This document shows, in pieces, positions 6,459 to 15,216 of a stretch of 50,739 nt of DNA (position 1 is its first letter; every line of letters starts with the position of its first letter). The position numbers and the translations under genes are program-made. Below the pieces are notes generated by a model. That model made no database searches and was not told the DNA's origin. It worked only from the letters and a program-made list of their open reading frames with translations. The DNA is from an uncultured Lentisphaeria bacterium (lineage in GTDB: Bacteria; Verrucomicrobiota; Lentisphaeria; Victivallales; UBA1829), in NCBI GenBank assembly GCA_949287225.1, contig CASEFP010000176.1:1-50739 (forward strand), read 5' to 3'.

Positions 6459-8861
6459 ATGTCCGTATACATTCGCTGTGAAACCGAAGCCAGAATCGTC
6501 ATTTTGGAGAGTGACGGAAAATTGACGGATCCACGGATCCTGACACTTTCCGGTGTCGCAACAGACTGCCGTCCGCTGAGTTGCATCGAAAAGGCAGGGA
6601 AGTTTCTCTACACATTTGACGCTTCCTCTCTGAAAATGTGGTCGCCGGATTCGCCGGTGCTTTATCTGCTCCAGGCAGGGCCCGTTTCCGAACGGTTCGG
6701 CTTCTGCGAACTGAAAACCTTCTCCAATACCGACGTTCTGCTCAACGGAGAGCGCTGCTATTTGCGCGGTTACATCCGCGGCATCGTCGCCCATGAACAT
6801 CCGAACATGACCGGCGGCACGCTCAAGGACGCGGCCGTCAAAAACATCCGTCAGGCGAAGAAATACGGATTCAATCTCGTGCGCTTCCACAGCACGATCC
6901 CGACGGAGGAGTTCGTCGAGGCCGCGGACGAGGAAGGCCTTCTGATCCACATGGAAATCGGATTTGCCTATGAATATGATTCCGAAGGCAGCAAGAAGAA
7001 ACTCTCGATGGACAATGAAGCCTGGCGTGAAACCATCCTCCGCTACCGGAACCATCCCTCCGTGGCGATCTTCTGCATCGGCAACGAGATGCACAATTCC
7101 GGGCACCAGCCCGAGGTTCACGCTCTCTACGCGCTCGGAAAGAAGCTGGCTCCGGCGAAACTCATTCTGGACAATTCCGGCTGGGGCGAATACGACCGCC
7201 CGACCGCGGACATCTATTCCCAGCACATCGCCTACTACTTCCCCTTCAAGCATCACGCGGAAATGTTTGAAACGGACGACTGCTGGCGCATCAACGGCTC
7301 CACATACGACGAAGCGCTGGAAAGCGACGTCAGGACGCCCGCCGTCACCGCGCACATCCGGCGCGAGGCCGTCCCGCTGAAGCCCGTTCTCGCGCACGAG
7401 GCGATCCACTACATCGAGGTTGCCGACTACGAGGCGCTGAACCGGAAGTTCGACGAGTTCTGCGCCCGCGTCGGAGAGGATTACCTCCGGAAAAACGACA
7501 TCCGGAAGCCCCGCTACATGACCGCGCTTCCCGAGCTGATCCGCAGAAAAGGGCTCGAAGGCAGAATGCCCGACTACATCAAAGGCTCCGAGTTCTTCAA
7601 GAAGAACGCGATCAAGGTCTATCTGGAGCGTCTGCGGCACTCCCGCCTCTGCGGATTCGAGATGCTCCAGTTTGCCGATACGCTCAAATATGAGAACAAA
7701 AACGGCATCGTGGACTGCTTCGACGACGACAAATACATTGATCCGGCGTGGATGCGCTCCATCAACGGCGATGCGGTCCTCCTTGCGGAGTTCGATACCG
7801 AGGTGTTCCGGCACAATTCGCCCGTGAACGTGGTTCTGCGCATCTCCAACTTCCTGCCTTCCCCGTATCTCCGCGGCACTTTGACCGTTGCCGTGAACGG
7901 TTCGGAAATCTGGCGCGGAAACAACATCGCGCTGGCGGGCGGGCTCCAGAAACTTGCGGAACTCTCGCTGCGTTTCCCGGATACCGGGAAAGCCGACCAG
8001 ATGGAGCTTGCGGCGGAATTCACGGCGCCGGGCGTCGAGTTGAAAAACGCGTGGAATTTCTGGCTCTATCCGGAAGCCGGAATCCGCGCCCTGCCGGAGA
8101 TGGCGCTTCACAACAAGGCTCTGGAACAGAAAATCCGGAACTCCTCCGGCGCGGAAAAATCCGATCTCTTCCTGACCGACGCGCTGGACGACAATCTCTT
8201 CCGTCAGCTGGAAAACGGCCGGACCGTCCTTCTGCTCTACCACCGCGACAATCCGTGGAACAGCTGTTACTGGCCGGGGGCGCTTGAACGCTTCAAGCCG
8301 TGCATCTGGGACCGCGGCAGCAATCTGGGCGGCATCATCGACTCGGACTATCTCCGGGAGAAGCTCGCTTCGGGCCGTTATTTCGATCTCAATATGCAAC
8401 CGCTTCTGGAGGGACAGTACAAGGTCTGTCTCGACGACTTCCCCGCCGGAGTCGAGGCGTTCCTTTCCGGCATTGACAAGCCGGTGCGCGACCGGATGAA
8501 GGGGCTGATCCACGGTGTGAAGGAGTTCATCCCCGAAGACACGCTGCGGAACTTCTCGCATCTTTTCAGCGTAAAAGTTGGAAACGGCACGCTGATCGTC
8601 TGCACGCTTCTATCCTCCGCTTCCGATCTCTCCAATCCCGTTACGGAAACGTTCCTTGCCGCGCTGCTCAACGGCGCGGCGGAGTTCCGCACGGACAAGG
8701 CGGTGGACCTCGAAGTGCTGAGACGCTATCTTGCCGACGCGACCGCGAAAGGACCGCGCCCGGAGGATGTGATGAACCACTTCTGGGAGATCGACAACAA
8801 GCCCGTCGAGGATACGCTCTTCTGGGAACAGACCGGAATCGACCTGAGCAAACTGCATTGA
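6459..8861 (+). CDS. Glycoside hydrolase family 2-type protein (beta-galactosidase/glucuronidase-like)
   Basis: An 800-residue protein with the GH2 core: an immunoglobulin-like domain ending WSPDSPVLYLL and ERFGF (about 60-82), then a TIM barrel starting near LLNGERCYLRGY. The acid/base glutamate is E210 in CIGNEMHNS and the likely nucleophile is E314 in VLAHEAIHY. The usual N-terminal sugar-binding jelly roll is missing, and the C-terminal 430 residues match nothing I recognise. There is no signal peptide, so it should act in the cytoplasm on imported oligosaccharides. The start at 6459 follows AAAGGA; an upstream in-frame ATG at 6261 lies directly behind the terminator and would add 66 residues of poor sequence. 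Substrate is unknown. Confidence 0.78.
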   Translation: MSVYIRCETEARIVILESDGKLTDPRILTLSGVATDCRPLSCIEKAGKFLYTFDASSLKMWSPDSPVLYLLQAGPVSERFGFCELKTFSNTDVLLNGERCYLRGYIRGIVAHEHPNMTGGTLKDAAVKNIRQAKKYGFNLVRFHSTIPTEEFVEAADEEGLLIHMEIGFAYEYDSEGSKKKLSMDNEAWRETILRYRNHPSVAIFCIGNEMHNSGHQPEVHALYALGKKLAPAKLILDNSGWGEYDRPTADIYSQHIAYYFPFKHHAEMFETDDCWRINGSTYDEALESDVRTPAVTAHIRREAVPLKPVLAHEAIHYIEVADYEALNRKFDEFCARVGEDYLRKNDIRKPRYMTALPELIRRKGLEGRMPDYIKGSEFFKKNAIKVYLERLRHSRLCGFEMLQFADTLKYENKNGIVDCFDDDKYIDPAWMRSINGDAVLLAEFDTEVFRHNSPVNVVLRISNFLPSPYLRGTLTVAVNGSEIWRGNNIALAGGLQKLAELSLRFPDTGKADQMELAAEFTAPGVELKNAWNFWLYPEAGIRALPEMALHNKALEQKIRNSSGAEKSDLFLTDALDDNLFRQLENGRTVLLLYHRDNPWNSCYWPGALERFKPCIWDRGSNLGGIIDSDYLREKLASGRYFDLNMQPLLEGQYKVCLDDFPAGVEAFLSGIDKPVRDRMKGLIHGVKEFIPEDTLRNFSHLFSVKVGNGTLIVCTLLSSASDLSNPVTETFLAALLNGAAEFRTDKAVDLEVLRRYLADATAKGPRPEDVMNHFWEIDNKPVEDTLFWEQTGIDLSKLH

Positions 8862-8915
8862 GCATTTCCCGCACCGATATTCTGAAAGTTTCTGCAATAT
8901 CTTTGCTTTGGGAAC

Positions 8916-8944
8916 TTGAAGAAACGCCGTCGAAAGTGTATCTT
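8916..8944 (+). promoter_or_regulatory. Candidate promoter of the DUF1015-kds-lpt operon
   Basis: TTGAAG (8916-8921), a 17-bp spacer and TATCTT (8939-8944). The predicted start near 8951 leaves a leader of about 34 nt. It is the only clear promoter before the long gene chain ending at 15120. Confidence 0.6.
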
Positions 8945-8984
8945 TCCCCCTGATGAAGTTTTTCAATCAGGAGAACAGTTTGTC

Positions 8985-10217
8985 ATGGCAAAATTTTTAC
9001 CGTTTCACGCGCTGATGCCGCTGCCGGAAAAGGTCGCGGCGGTGGCGGCCGTGCCCTATGATGTGGTGAATTCCGAGGAGGCCGCCGCGCTTGCGGAAGG
9101 CAATGCGCTGAGTTTTCTGCGTGTTTCGCGCCCGGAAATTGAACTTGCCCCCGGCGTCGACCTCTATTCCGACGAGGTCTATGCGAAGGCGGCGGCGAAT
9201 TTCAAGCGTCTCTGCAGAGAGGCGCCGCTCGCCGAGGACCCGGTGGCGAATCTTTATGTGTATTCCCTTAAAATGGGGGATCATACCCAGGTCGGCATCG
9301 CGGGAGCGGCTTCCGCCGCGGACTACGACGCGGGCGTCATCAAGAAACACGAAAAGACGCGGAAGGACAAGGAGGACGACCGCGCGCGCCATGTGATGGA
9401 GCTTCGCAATCACTCCGGCCCGGTCTTTCTGACCTACCGCGACTCCGCGGCGATTGACGCGATCGTCAATGAGATCATGAAGGCGGAACCGTATTTCAGC
9501 TTTACCGCGCCGGACGGGATCGAGCACAAGCTCTGGAAGGCAGGCGCGGAGAAGAGCCGTGAACTTTCCCGGATCTTCGATACGGAGGTTCCCTGCTTCT
9601 ACATTGCCGACGGACACCATCGCGCGGCGTCCGCCTCCCGCGCGGCGGCAACCTGCCGCGCCGCGAATCCGGCGCATCGCGGGGATGAGGATTACAACTA
9701 CTTCCTGGCGGTCACGTTCCCCGCGTCCCAGCTCCGCATCCTGCCCTACAACCGCGTCGTGCACGATCTCAACGGGCTTTCCGCAGAGGAATTTCTCCGG
9801 AAGGTCGGGGAGAAGTTCACAATCTGCGCGACGGACAATCCGTCTCCGGCAAAGAGCGGCGAATTCTGCATGTATCTCGGGGGAAAATGGAGTTTGCTGC
9901 GCCCGCGCTTCGATATCTCGAATCTGGGTGTGATCGAACAGCTCGATGTCAGCATTCTTCAGGACAACATCCTTGCACCGCTTCTTGGCATTGACGACCC
10001 CCGCACCAGCAAACGCATTGACTTCATCGGCGGGATCCGCGGCACGAAGGAACTGGAAAAACTGGTGGATGCGGGAAAAGGCGCGGTCGCATTCTCGATG
10101 TATCCGACGACGCTGCCGCAGCTGATGGCGATCGCCGACGCGGATGCGATCATGCCGCCGAAATCGACGTGGTTCGAACCGAAGCTGCGCGACGGCCTCG
10201 TCACTCACAACTTCTGA
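8985..10217 (+). CDS. DUF1015 family protein
   Basis: A 410-residue cytoplasmic protein with family hallmarks: PYDVVNSEEAAALAEGN (about 22-38), IKKHEKTRKDKEDDRARHV, FYIADGHHRAASASRAA and DYNYFLAVTFPASQLRILPY. The conserved ADGHHR resembles ParB-like nucleotide-using enzymes, and relatives often sit next to serine-pathway genes, so a kinase role has been suspected; I cannot assign a function. The start at 8985 follows AGGAG by 11 bp; an upstream ATG at 8916 sits inside the promoter. It ends 14 bp before kdsB, so it is the first gene of the Kdo/LPS-transport operon. Confidence 0.85.
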   Translation: MAKFLPFHALMPLPEKVAAVAAVPYDVVNSEEAAALAEGNALSFLRVSRPEIELAPGVDLYSDEVYAKAAANFKRLCREAPLAEDPVANLYVYSLKMGDHTQVGIAGAASAADYDAGVIKKHEKTRKDKEDDRARHVMELRNHSGPVFLTYRDSAAIDAIVNEIMKAEPYFSFTAPDGIEHKLWKAGAEKSRELSRIFDTEVPCFYIADGHHRAASASRAAATCRAANPAHRGDEDYNYFLAVTFPASQLRILPYNRVVHDLNGLSAEEFLRKVGEKFTICATDNPSPAKSGEFCMYLGGKWSLLRPRFDISNLGVIEQLDVSILQDNILAPLLGIDDPRTSKRIDFIGGIRGTKELEKLVDAGKGAVAFSMYPTTLPQLMAIADADAIMPPKSTWFEPKLRDGLVTHNF

Positions 10218-10231
10218 GGAGGGAGCGTGCG

Positions 10232-10984
10232 ATGGCAATGAAAAGCATAGCGGTGATTCCCGCACGCTACGCAAGCACGCGGTTTCCGGGCAAGGTTCTG
10301 GCGGATCTCGGCGGAAAACCGATTCTCCGGCATGTCTGGGAACGCACGAAACGCTCGAAAGCGGACGCGCTTCTGATTGCCGTCGACGATCCGAAGGTGT
10401 TTGAGGCGGCGCGCGCGTTCGGCGCGGACGTTGTGATGACCTCTCCGAACCATCCCTCCGGCTCCGACCGGATCTGGGAGGCGGTGCGTGAGCGCGACGC
10501 GGAGGTGATCATCAACGTGCAGGGGGATGAACCGTTCGTCAAGCCGCAGGTCATTGACGCCTTGATCGACGCGATGTCCGACGCGGGCGCGCCGGATATG
10601 GCGACCGTCGCGGTGCCGTGTCCGCGCGCGGAGTTTGCGGACAATCCGAACATGGTGAAGGTTGTCATGAGCGCGGACAATTACGCTCTTTATTTCAGCC
10701 GCTCGATGATCCCGTTCCTCCGGACCGGGGGCACGGAGATGGAAACGTTCCGGCACTGGGGAATTTACGCCTACCGGCGGGAAGCGCTCGCGCGTTTCGT
10801 CTCGCTGCCGGAGGGAAATCTGGAGAAGTGCGAGAAACTCGAACAGCTCCGCGCGCTGGAGAACGGCATGCGGATCAAGGTCATCAAAACGGTTTATCAG
10901 AGCGTCGGGATCGACACGCCCGAGGAGCTGGAAAAGGCGGAGCGTTTTCTGGCGGAGCTCAGAAGCAGGGGAGAGGAAGCATGA
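10232..10984 (+). CDS. kdsB: 3-deoxy-manno-octulosonate cytidylyltransferase (CMP-Kdo synthetase)
   Basis: A 250-residue enzyme that joins CTP and Kdo to give CMP-Kdo, the activated sugar for the LPS inner core. IPARYASTRFPGKVLADLGG at the N-terminus is the nucleotide-binding loop, and INVQGDEPFVKP (near residue 92) is the metal and sugar site. Later LRKTGG-like and HWGIYAYRREAL segments also match the family. The start at 10232 has GAGGAGGG nine bases upstream. The stop overlaps the kdsA start (ATGA). Confidence 0.96.
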   Translation: MAMKSIAVIPARYASTRFPGKVLADLGGKPILRHVWERTKRSKADALLIAVDDPKVFEAARAFGADVVMTSPNHPSGSDRIWEAVRERDAEVIINVQGDEPFVKPQVIDALIDAMSDAGAPDMATVAVPCPRAEFADNPNMVKVVMSADNYALYFSRSMIPFLRTGGTEMETFRHWGIYAYRREALARFVSLPEGNLEKCEKLEQLRALENGMRIKVIKTVYQSVGIDTPEELEKAERFLAELRSRGEEA

Positions 10985-11802
10985 AAACGGCGAAGGTTGG
11001 AAATTTTGAAGTCGGCGGAGAAAAGTTCACGCTGATCGGCGGCCCCTGTGTGGCGGAGAGTCCGGAAATCTGTTTCGAGATCGCTTCGTTCCTGAAGGAT
11101 CTCTGCATGTCCCGGGGCGTCTCCTACATCTTCAAGGCGTCGTTCGACAAGGCGAACCGCTCCTCGGGGACATCGTTCCGGGGAAGGGGAATGGAATACG
11201 GCCTTGAAATTCTTTCGGAGATCAAGTCGAAACTGCGCCTTCCCGTGCTGACCGATATTCATGAATCGGAACAGGCGCCGGCCGTTGCAAAAGTGGTGGA
11301 CGTGCTCCAGATTCCGGCGTTTCTCTGCCGGCAGACCGATCTTCTCGTCGCCGCCGCCCGCACCGGACTGCCGGTCAATGTGAAGAAGGGCCAGTTCATG
11401 GCGCCCGAGGACATGAAAGGAGCACTCGGCAAACTCGAAGGCGCGGGCTGCGCAAATATCATGCTGACCGAGCGCGGCTCTTCGTTCGGGTATCACAATC
11501 TTGTGGTGGACATGCGTTCGCTTCAGACGATGGGCTCGTTCGGGTATCCGGTGATCTTCGACGCGACGCACTCGGTGCAGCTTCCCGGCGGTCTCGGCAA
11601 TGCTTCCGGCGGACAGCGCGAATTCATTGCTTCCCTCTCTCGCGCGGCGGCGGCCGTCGGGATCAACGGAATCTTCATGGAGGTGCACCCGAATCCGGAG
11701 AAGGCGCTTTCGGACGGGCCGAACAGCCTCGATTTCGCAAGCGCGGAAAAAGTGCTTGACCAGGTGCTGGCAATTTATGAACTTACACGAAAAATGCGCT
11801 GA
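10981..11802 (+). CDS. kdsA: 3-deoxy-8-phosphooctulonate synthase (Kdo-8-phosphate synthase)
   Basis: A 273-residue TIM-barrel enzyme that condenses phosphoenolpyruvate with arabinose-5-phosphate. Family blocks seen are LIGGPCVAESPEICFEIA, FKASFDKANRSSGTSFRG, PVLTDIHESEQAPAVA, PVNVKKGQFMAPEDM, MLTERGSSFGYHNLVVDMR and FMEVHPNPEKALSDGPNS. Both start and stop overlap neighbours (kdsB by 4 bp, kdsC by 26 bp), so translation is probably coupled along the Kdo pathway. The residue at the usual metal-ligand position is not settled here, so metal dependence is left open. Confidence 0.97.
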   Translation: MKTAKVGNFEVGGEKFTLIGGPCVAESPEICFEIASFLKDLCMSRGVSYIFKASFDKANRSSGTSFRGRGMEYGLEILSEIKSKLRLPVLTDIHESEQAPAVAKVVDVLQIPAFLCRQTDLLVAAARTGLPVNVKKGQFMAPEDMKGALGKLEGAGCANIMLTERGSSFGYHNLVVDMRSLQTMGSFGYPVIFDATHSVQLPGGLGNASGGQREFIASLSRAAAAVGINGIFMEVHPNPEKALSDGPNSLDFASAEKVLDQVLAIYELTRKMR

Positions 11803-12301
11803 AATCAAGGCGATTGTCCTGGATGTGGACGGCGTCCTGACCGACGGGCGGATCGGCTACGGCGGCGACTCGGAGAATGAGATCAAGTTCTTTGATGTGC
11901 GCGACGGGCACGGAATCGTGCTTGCCCGGCGTGCCGGGCTTCTGGTCGGGATCCTCTCCGGGCGGCGGTCCGCGGCGAACCGGATCCGCGCAGCGGAGCT
12001 GAAACTTGATTTCCTGTATGAGAAGATTCTGGACAAGGATGCGGGATTCACAGCGCTTCTGCAGGACCGCGCTCTTGCGCCGGAGCAGTGCATGTATATC
12101 GGGGATGACATTGTGGATGCTCCACCGATGCGGCGGTGCGGTTTTGCCGTCGCCGTCGGGAACGCTGTTCCCGAACTGGACCGGGTCTGCGATATGCGGA
12201 CGAAACATGCGGGCGGCCGCGGCGCCGTGCGCGAAGCGATTGAATTTCTACTGAAAGAACAAGGCAAATGGGACGCTTTAATGGAACGATATTTCTCCTG
12301 A
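11777..12301 (+). CDS. kdsC: Kdo-8-phosphate phosphatase KdsC
   Basis: A 174-residue C0-type HAD phosphatase that releases Kdo from Kdo-8-phosphate. Motif I is DVDGVLTDG at residues 16-24; the later YIGDDIVDAPPMRRCGFAVAVGNAV carries motif IV. It lacks a cap domain, as is normal for KdsC tetramers. The ATG at 11777 lies inside the end of kdsA; no later in-frame start would keep motif I. Its end overlaps lptC by 34 bp. This places the three Kdo steps and the Lpt bridge genes in one transcript. Confidence 0.94.
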   Translation: MNLHEKCAEIKAIVLDVDGVLTDGRIGYGGDSENEIKFFDVRDGHGIVLARRAGLLVGILSGRRSAANRIRAAELKLDFLYEKILDKDAGFTALLQDRALAPEQCMYIGDDIVDAPPMRRCGFAVAVGNAVPELDRVCDMRTKHAGGRGAVREAIEFLLKEQGKWDALMERYFS

Positions 12302-12867
12302 TCGCCGGGCTGAGTGCTCTGGCGGCACTGCTGCCGGAATCTGTTTCCGCCGCGGAAGATACCGGCGCGGCGGTCTCGCTGACCAATTTCGCGCTGCCCG
12401 AATACCGGAAGAAGGACAACCGCCTTCAATTTATCATTTACGGCGACCGGGCGACGAATCTGGGCGCGTTCATCAATCTGGAGAATCCGCTGATGGACAT
12501 CATCAACGAAAACATCCGCAATATCAATGATGTGGTTCCGCTCGGCGGCGTGAAGCTCTACCCTCTGAACACGCCGGCCGCGGAGGTGAAGCAGTTCTGG
12601 GCGGACAAGAATCACAGCCGTGCCCTGATCTTCTCAACGGCGGCGGAATACAACAAGAACACGAAAGTGCTCCGTGGTGATACTCCGGCATTCTTCCGTT
12701 CCCGGGAAATGGATATTGACGGCGTGGGATTTGACGCCGATTATGAAAACAAGCTGATTCATATCCGCAGCAATGTCCGGATGGTGATCCGTCCGGAGTA
12801 CCGGCGCAGCGGAATGGGCGGAAGCATGACGACAACCAATCAAACAGCAAAGGATCAGGCAAAATGA
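12268..12867 (+). CDS. lptC: LptC-like periplasmic LPS transport protein
   Basis: A 199-residue protein at the usual lptC position between kdsC and lptA. The segments NFALPEYRKKDNRLQFIIYG (about 40-59) and FRSREMDIDGVGFDADYENK fit the LptC beta-jellyroll, which receives LPS from the inner-membrane permeases and passes it to LptA. Residues 1-28 look like a cleavable signal peptide (SVSAAED), not the single anchor helix of E. coli LptC, so it may be released into the periplasm. Sequence similarity is weak; the call leans on position and fold-like pattern. The gene overlaps kdsC by 34 bp and lptA by 4 bp. Confidence 0.72.
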   Translation: MGRFNGTIFLLIAGLSALAALLPESVSAAEDTGAAVSLTNFALPEYRKKDNRLQFIIYGDRATNLGAFINLENPLMDIINENIRNINDVVPLGGVKLYPLNTPAAEVKQFWADKNHSRALIFSTAAEYNKNTKVLRGDTPAFFRSREMDIDGVGFDADYENKLIHIRSNVRMVIRPEYRRSGMGGSMTTTNQTAKDQAK

Positions 12868-13487
12868 CTCGACACCTTTTTTCCCTGAAGAAAACGGCGC
12901 TTGCCCTGGCCGTCGTGCTGGCGGGCGTGTTCTGTGCGGAGACGCAGGCGCAGTTCTCCGAAATGATGAAAAACAGAACGAGAAAAAGCCGCGCGGAGAA
13001 ATCCAATATCCCGACGCGGGTGAAATCCGACGCCATGGACATTGATATCGGAAAGGATATGATCACCCTGCTCGGGAATGTGGAAGTGGACGACCCGGAA
13101 ATGAACATCAAGTGCCGGAAGATGACGATCTTCCTGGAAAACAAGGCGAAGGAACCGGATGCATCCGGAAAATCTCCTTTGAAGGACAATCCGATGGATC
13201 CCGCAGGAGGAAAACAGGTTTCGCGCATTGAGTGCGTTGGAGACGTTGTCATTACTCGAACCTCGGCGGATAAAATCGCCGGAAGCAATGTCCAGAAGGC
13301 GTTTGCGGGCAAAGCGGTTTACAACTTGCCGACGGATACGATTACGCTCACGGAAAATGATCCTGTTGTTGTCAGCGGAGCGAATCGTCTCGCCGGAGAG
13401 AAGATCGAAGTCAACATTAAAACCGAGCGCATCACCATTACCGGGCGGGCGACCGGACAGGCCGAAGGCGGACTTCTCAAGAAATAA
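12864..13487 (+). CDS. lptA: LptA/OstA-like periplasmic LPS transport protein
   Basis: A 207-residue secreted protein: signal peptide about 1-29 (ALAVVLAGVFCAETQAQ), then OstA-type repeats starting RVKSDAMDIDIGKDMITLLG (about 52-71) and later NLPTDTITLTENDPVV and GEKIEVNIKTERITITG. LptA forms the beta-jellyroll bridge carrying LPS across the periplasm. An insertion rich in charged residues (EPDASGKSPLKDNPMDPAGG) separates the repeats. The start overlaps the lptC stop as ATGA; lptB follows after 11 bp. Confidence 0.88.
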   Translation: MTRHLFSLKKTALALAVVLAGVFCAETQAQFSEMMKNRTRKSRAEKSNIPTRVKSDAMDIDIGKDMITLLGNVEVDDPEMNIKCRKMTIFLENKAKEPDASGKSPLKDNPMDPAGGKQVSRIECVGDVVITRTSADKIAGSNVQKAFAGKAVYNLPTDTITLTENDPVVVSGANRLAGEKIEVNIKTERITITGRATGQAEGGLLKK

Positions 13488-13498
13488 CACGGGGTATT

Positions 13499-14239
13499 AT
13501 GACTATGGCTGATGATGAACTGCTGCTGGATGCGCACGGGCTGATGAAAGCCTATTACGGGCGGCGCGTTGTCAATAATGTGAATATCAATGTGCGGCGC
13601 GGCGAGGTCGTCGGGCTCCTCGGCCCGAACGGTGCGGGGAAGACCACAAGCTTCTACATGATTACCGGGCTGATCAAGCCGGACGCGGGAACGATTTTCT
13701 TCAAGGGGATCGACGTCTCGCACCAGCCGATGTACGTCCGCGCGCGGATGGGTATGGGGTATCTTGCGCAGGACCCCTCGATCTTCCGCAAGCTGACCGT
13801 GGAACAGAACATCATGGCGATTCTCGAGACGCTGGCGATCTCCTCGAAGGAGCGCAAGGAGCGTCTGGAGCGTCTCCTGAACGAGCTGGAGCTGGCGCAT
13901 CTCGCCAAGCAGAAAGCGATGACGCTCAGCGGCGGGGAGCGCCGGCGTCTGGAAATCACCCGCGCGCTGGTGACGAATCCGGCGTTTATTCTGCTGGATG
14001 AACCGTTCAGCGGCGTCGACCCGATCGCGGTCTATGATGTGCAGCAGATCATCTCGCAGCTCAAGCAGCGCAACATGGGCATCCTGATCACCGACCACAA
14101 CGTGCGCGAGACCCTCTCGTGCGTGGACCGCGCGTATCTGATGGCGCAGGGAACCATCGTCTGCGAAGGCGACAGCAATTATCTTGTCAACGATCCCAAG
14201 GCCCGGGAGGTCTATCTCGGGCCGCAGTTTACCATGTAA
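13499..14239 (+). CDS. lptB: LPS export ABC transporter ATPase LptB
   Basis: A 246-residue ABC ATPase that powers LPS extraction by the LptF/G permeases. Walker A is GPNGAGKTT (42-50), the signature is LSGGERRRLE, Walker B is FILLDEPFSGVDP and the switch histidine is in ITDHNVRET. The segment GMGYLAQDPSIFRKLTVEQN is typical of LptB rather than other ABC ATPases. The start at 13499 has GGGG upstream; a second ATG lies two codons on. A candidate permease partner is at 45552. Confidence 0.97.
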   Translation: MTMADDELLLDAHGLMKAYYGRRVVNNVNINVRRGEVVGLLGPNGAGKTTSFYMITGLIKPDAGTIFFKGIDVSHQPMYVRARMGMGYLAQDPSIFRKLTVEQNIMAILETLAISSKERKERLERLLNELELAHLAKQKAMTLSGGERRRLEITRALVTNPAFILLDEPFSGVDPIAVYDVQQIISQLKQRNMGILITDHNVRETLSCVDRAYLMAQGTIVCEGDSNYLVNDPKAREVYLGPQFTM

Positions 14240-14259
14240 CACGAAAAACGGAGTGGAAA

Positions 14260-15120
14260 ATGGGTGCGAAAGAGTCTCTCAGGATTCTGACGATCGGAAA
14301 CAGTTTTACGGACAGTCTCACCTTCTGTTTTGCCGAGGTGGTCGCGTCCGCCGGATGCTCTCTTGTGTTCGACCGCGCCAATCACGGCGGATGCGAGCTG
14401 CGCCGTCATTGGAGCTACATTGATTTTGAGGAGCGTGACGGTGTGGTCAGAATGTATCAGGAACCGCGCGTCAAACTGCGCGACATCCTGCAGCGGGAGT
14501 CCTGGGATATCGTTACGATTCAGCAGGCGAGTCACGAAAGCTGGAATCCGGACACCTATCAGCCCTATGCGTCAAACATTTACGCGCATGTGAAGAAATA
14601 CGCGCCGCAGGCCGAGGTTGTGATCCAGCAGACCTGGGCCTACCGCGCGGATGATCCGCGCATTATGCCCGGCGGCGCATGGGGATTCGATCAGACCGGC
14701 ATGTATGAGCGTCTGACGGGAGCCTACCGCAAACTGGCTTCCGAACTCAATCTCCGCATGATCCCGACCGGATATGCCGTTCAGCTCGCAAGAAAGGAGC
14801 AGGCGTTCCACTTCGGGAATTACGATCCGGCGCTTCTCGAAACGCTCCGCTGGCCGGATCTGCCGTCTCAGGCCGGTTCGCTGGTCGGGCGGATGTGGTG
14901 GCGGAAAGATGAAAACGGCGCGTTGAAAATTGCCCGCGACACCATCCATCTCAATGCGCGCGGACAGTATCTTCAGGCGTGCGTCTGGTTCGCATTCCTT
15001 TACGGCCGTCCGGCATCCGATATCACATTTGTACCGGATGTGATTGATAATGCCGACGCTGCTTTCCTCCGCGGAATTGCGCAGAAGGCCGTCGATACTT
15101 TTGAACAGGTGGTGAAGTAA
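14260..15120 (+). CDS. SGNH/GDSL-type hydrolase, DUF4886-like
   Basis: A 286-residue protein with SGNH blocks: block I ILTIGNSFTDS with Ser15, a block III-like IVTIQQASHES, and block V DTIHLNARG with Asp227 and His230. The opening and the HGGCELRRHW segment match the DUF4886 family, often found near sugar-use genes in gut bacteria and presumed to deacylate glycans. There is no signal peptide, so the site is cytoplasmic. It begins 20 bp after lptB with a GGAG-like site (gagtgg), so it is likely read through from the LPS operon, although its job there is unclear. Confidence 0.82.
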   Translation: MGAKESLRILTIGNSFTDSLTFCFAEVVASAGCSLVFDRANHGGCELRRHWSYIDFEERDGVVRMYQEPRVKLRDILQRESWDIVTIQQASHESWNPDTYQPYASNIYAHVKKYAPQAEVVIQQTWAYRADDPRIMPGGAWGFDQTGMYERLTGAYRKLASELNLRMIPTGYAVQLARKEQAFHFGNYDPALLETLRWPDLPSQAGSLVGRMWWRKDENGALKIARDTIHLNARGQYLQACVWFAFLYGRPASDITFVPDVIDNADAAFLRGIAQKAVDTFEQVVK

Positions 15121-15216
15121 CTTTCCCGCAGTTGGTTCCGGAAACCGATCAATTCCGCAGAAAAATTTGGTTCGGAATATTCATTTAATCGTTTCAATAA
15201 AAACTGGAGAAAAGTG

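Noticed and set aside
6327-8561. A 744-codon minus-strand frame opposite the GH2-type gene
   Set aside because: The glycosidase frame has catalytic motifs and a binding site; the antisense protein is low-complexity and crosses the promoter region.
15214-15216. GTG start for the GH20/DUF4838-like gene
   Set aside because: Only four bases from GGAG, whereas the next codon, ATG at 15217, is seven bases away and starts the same frame.
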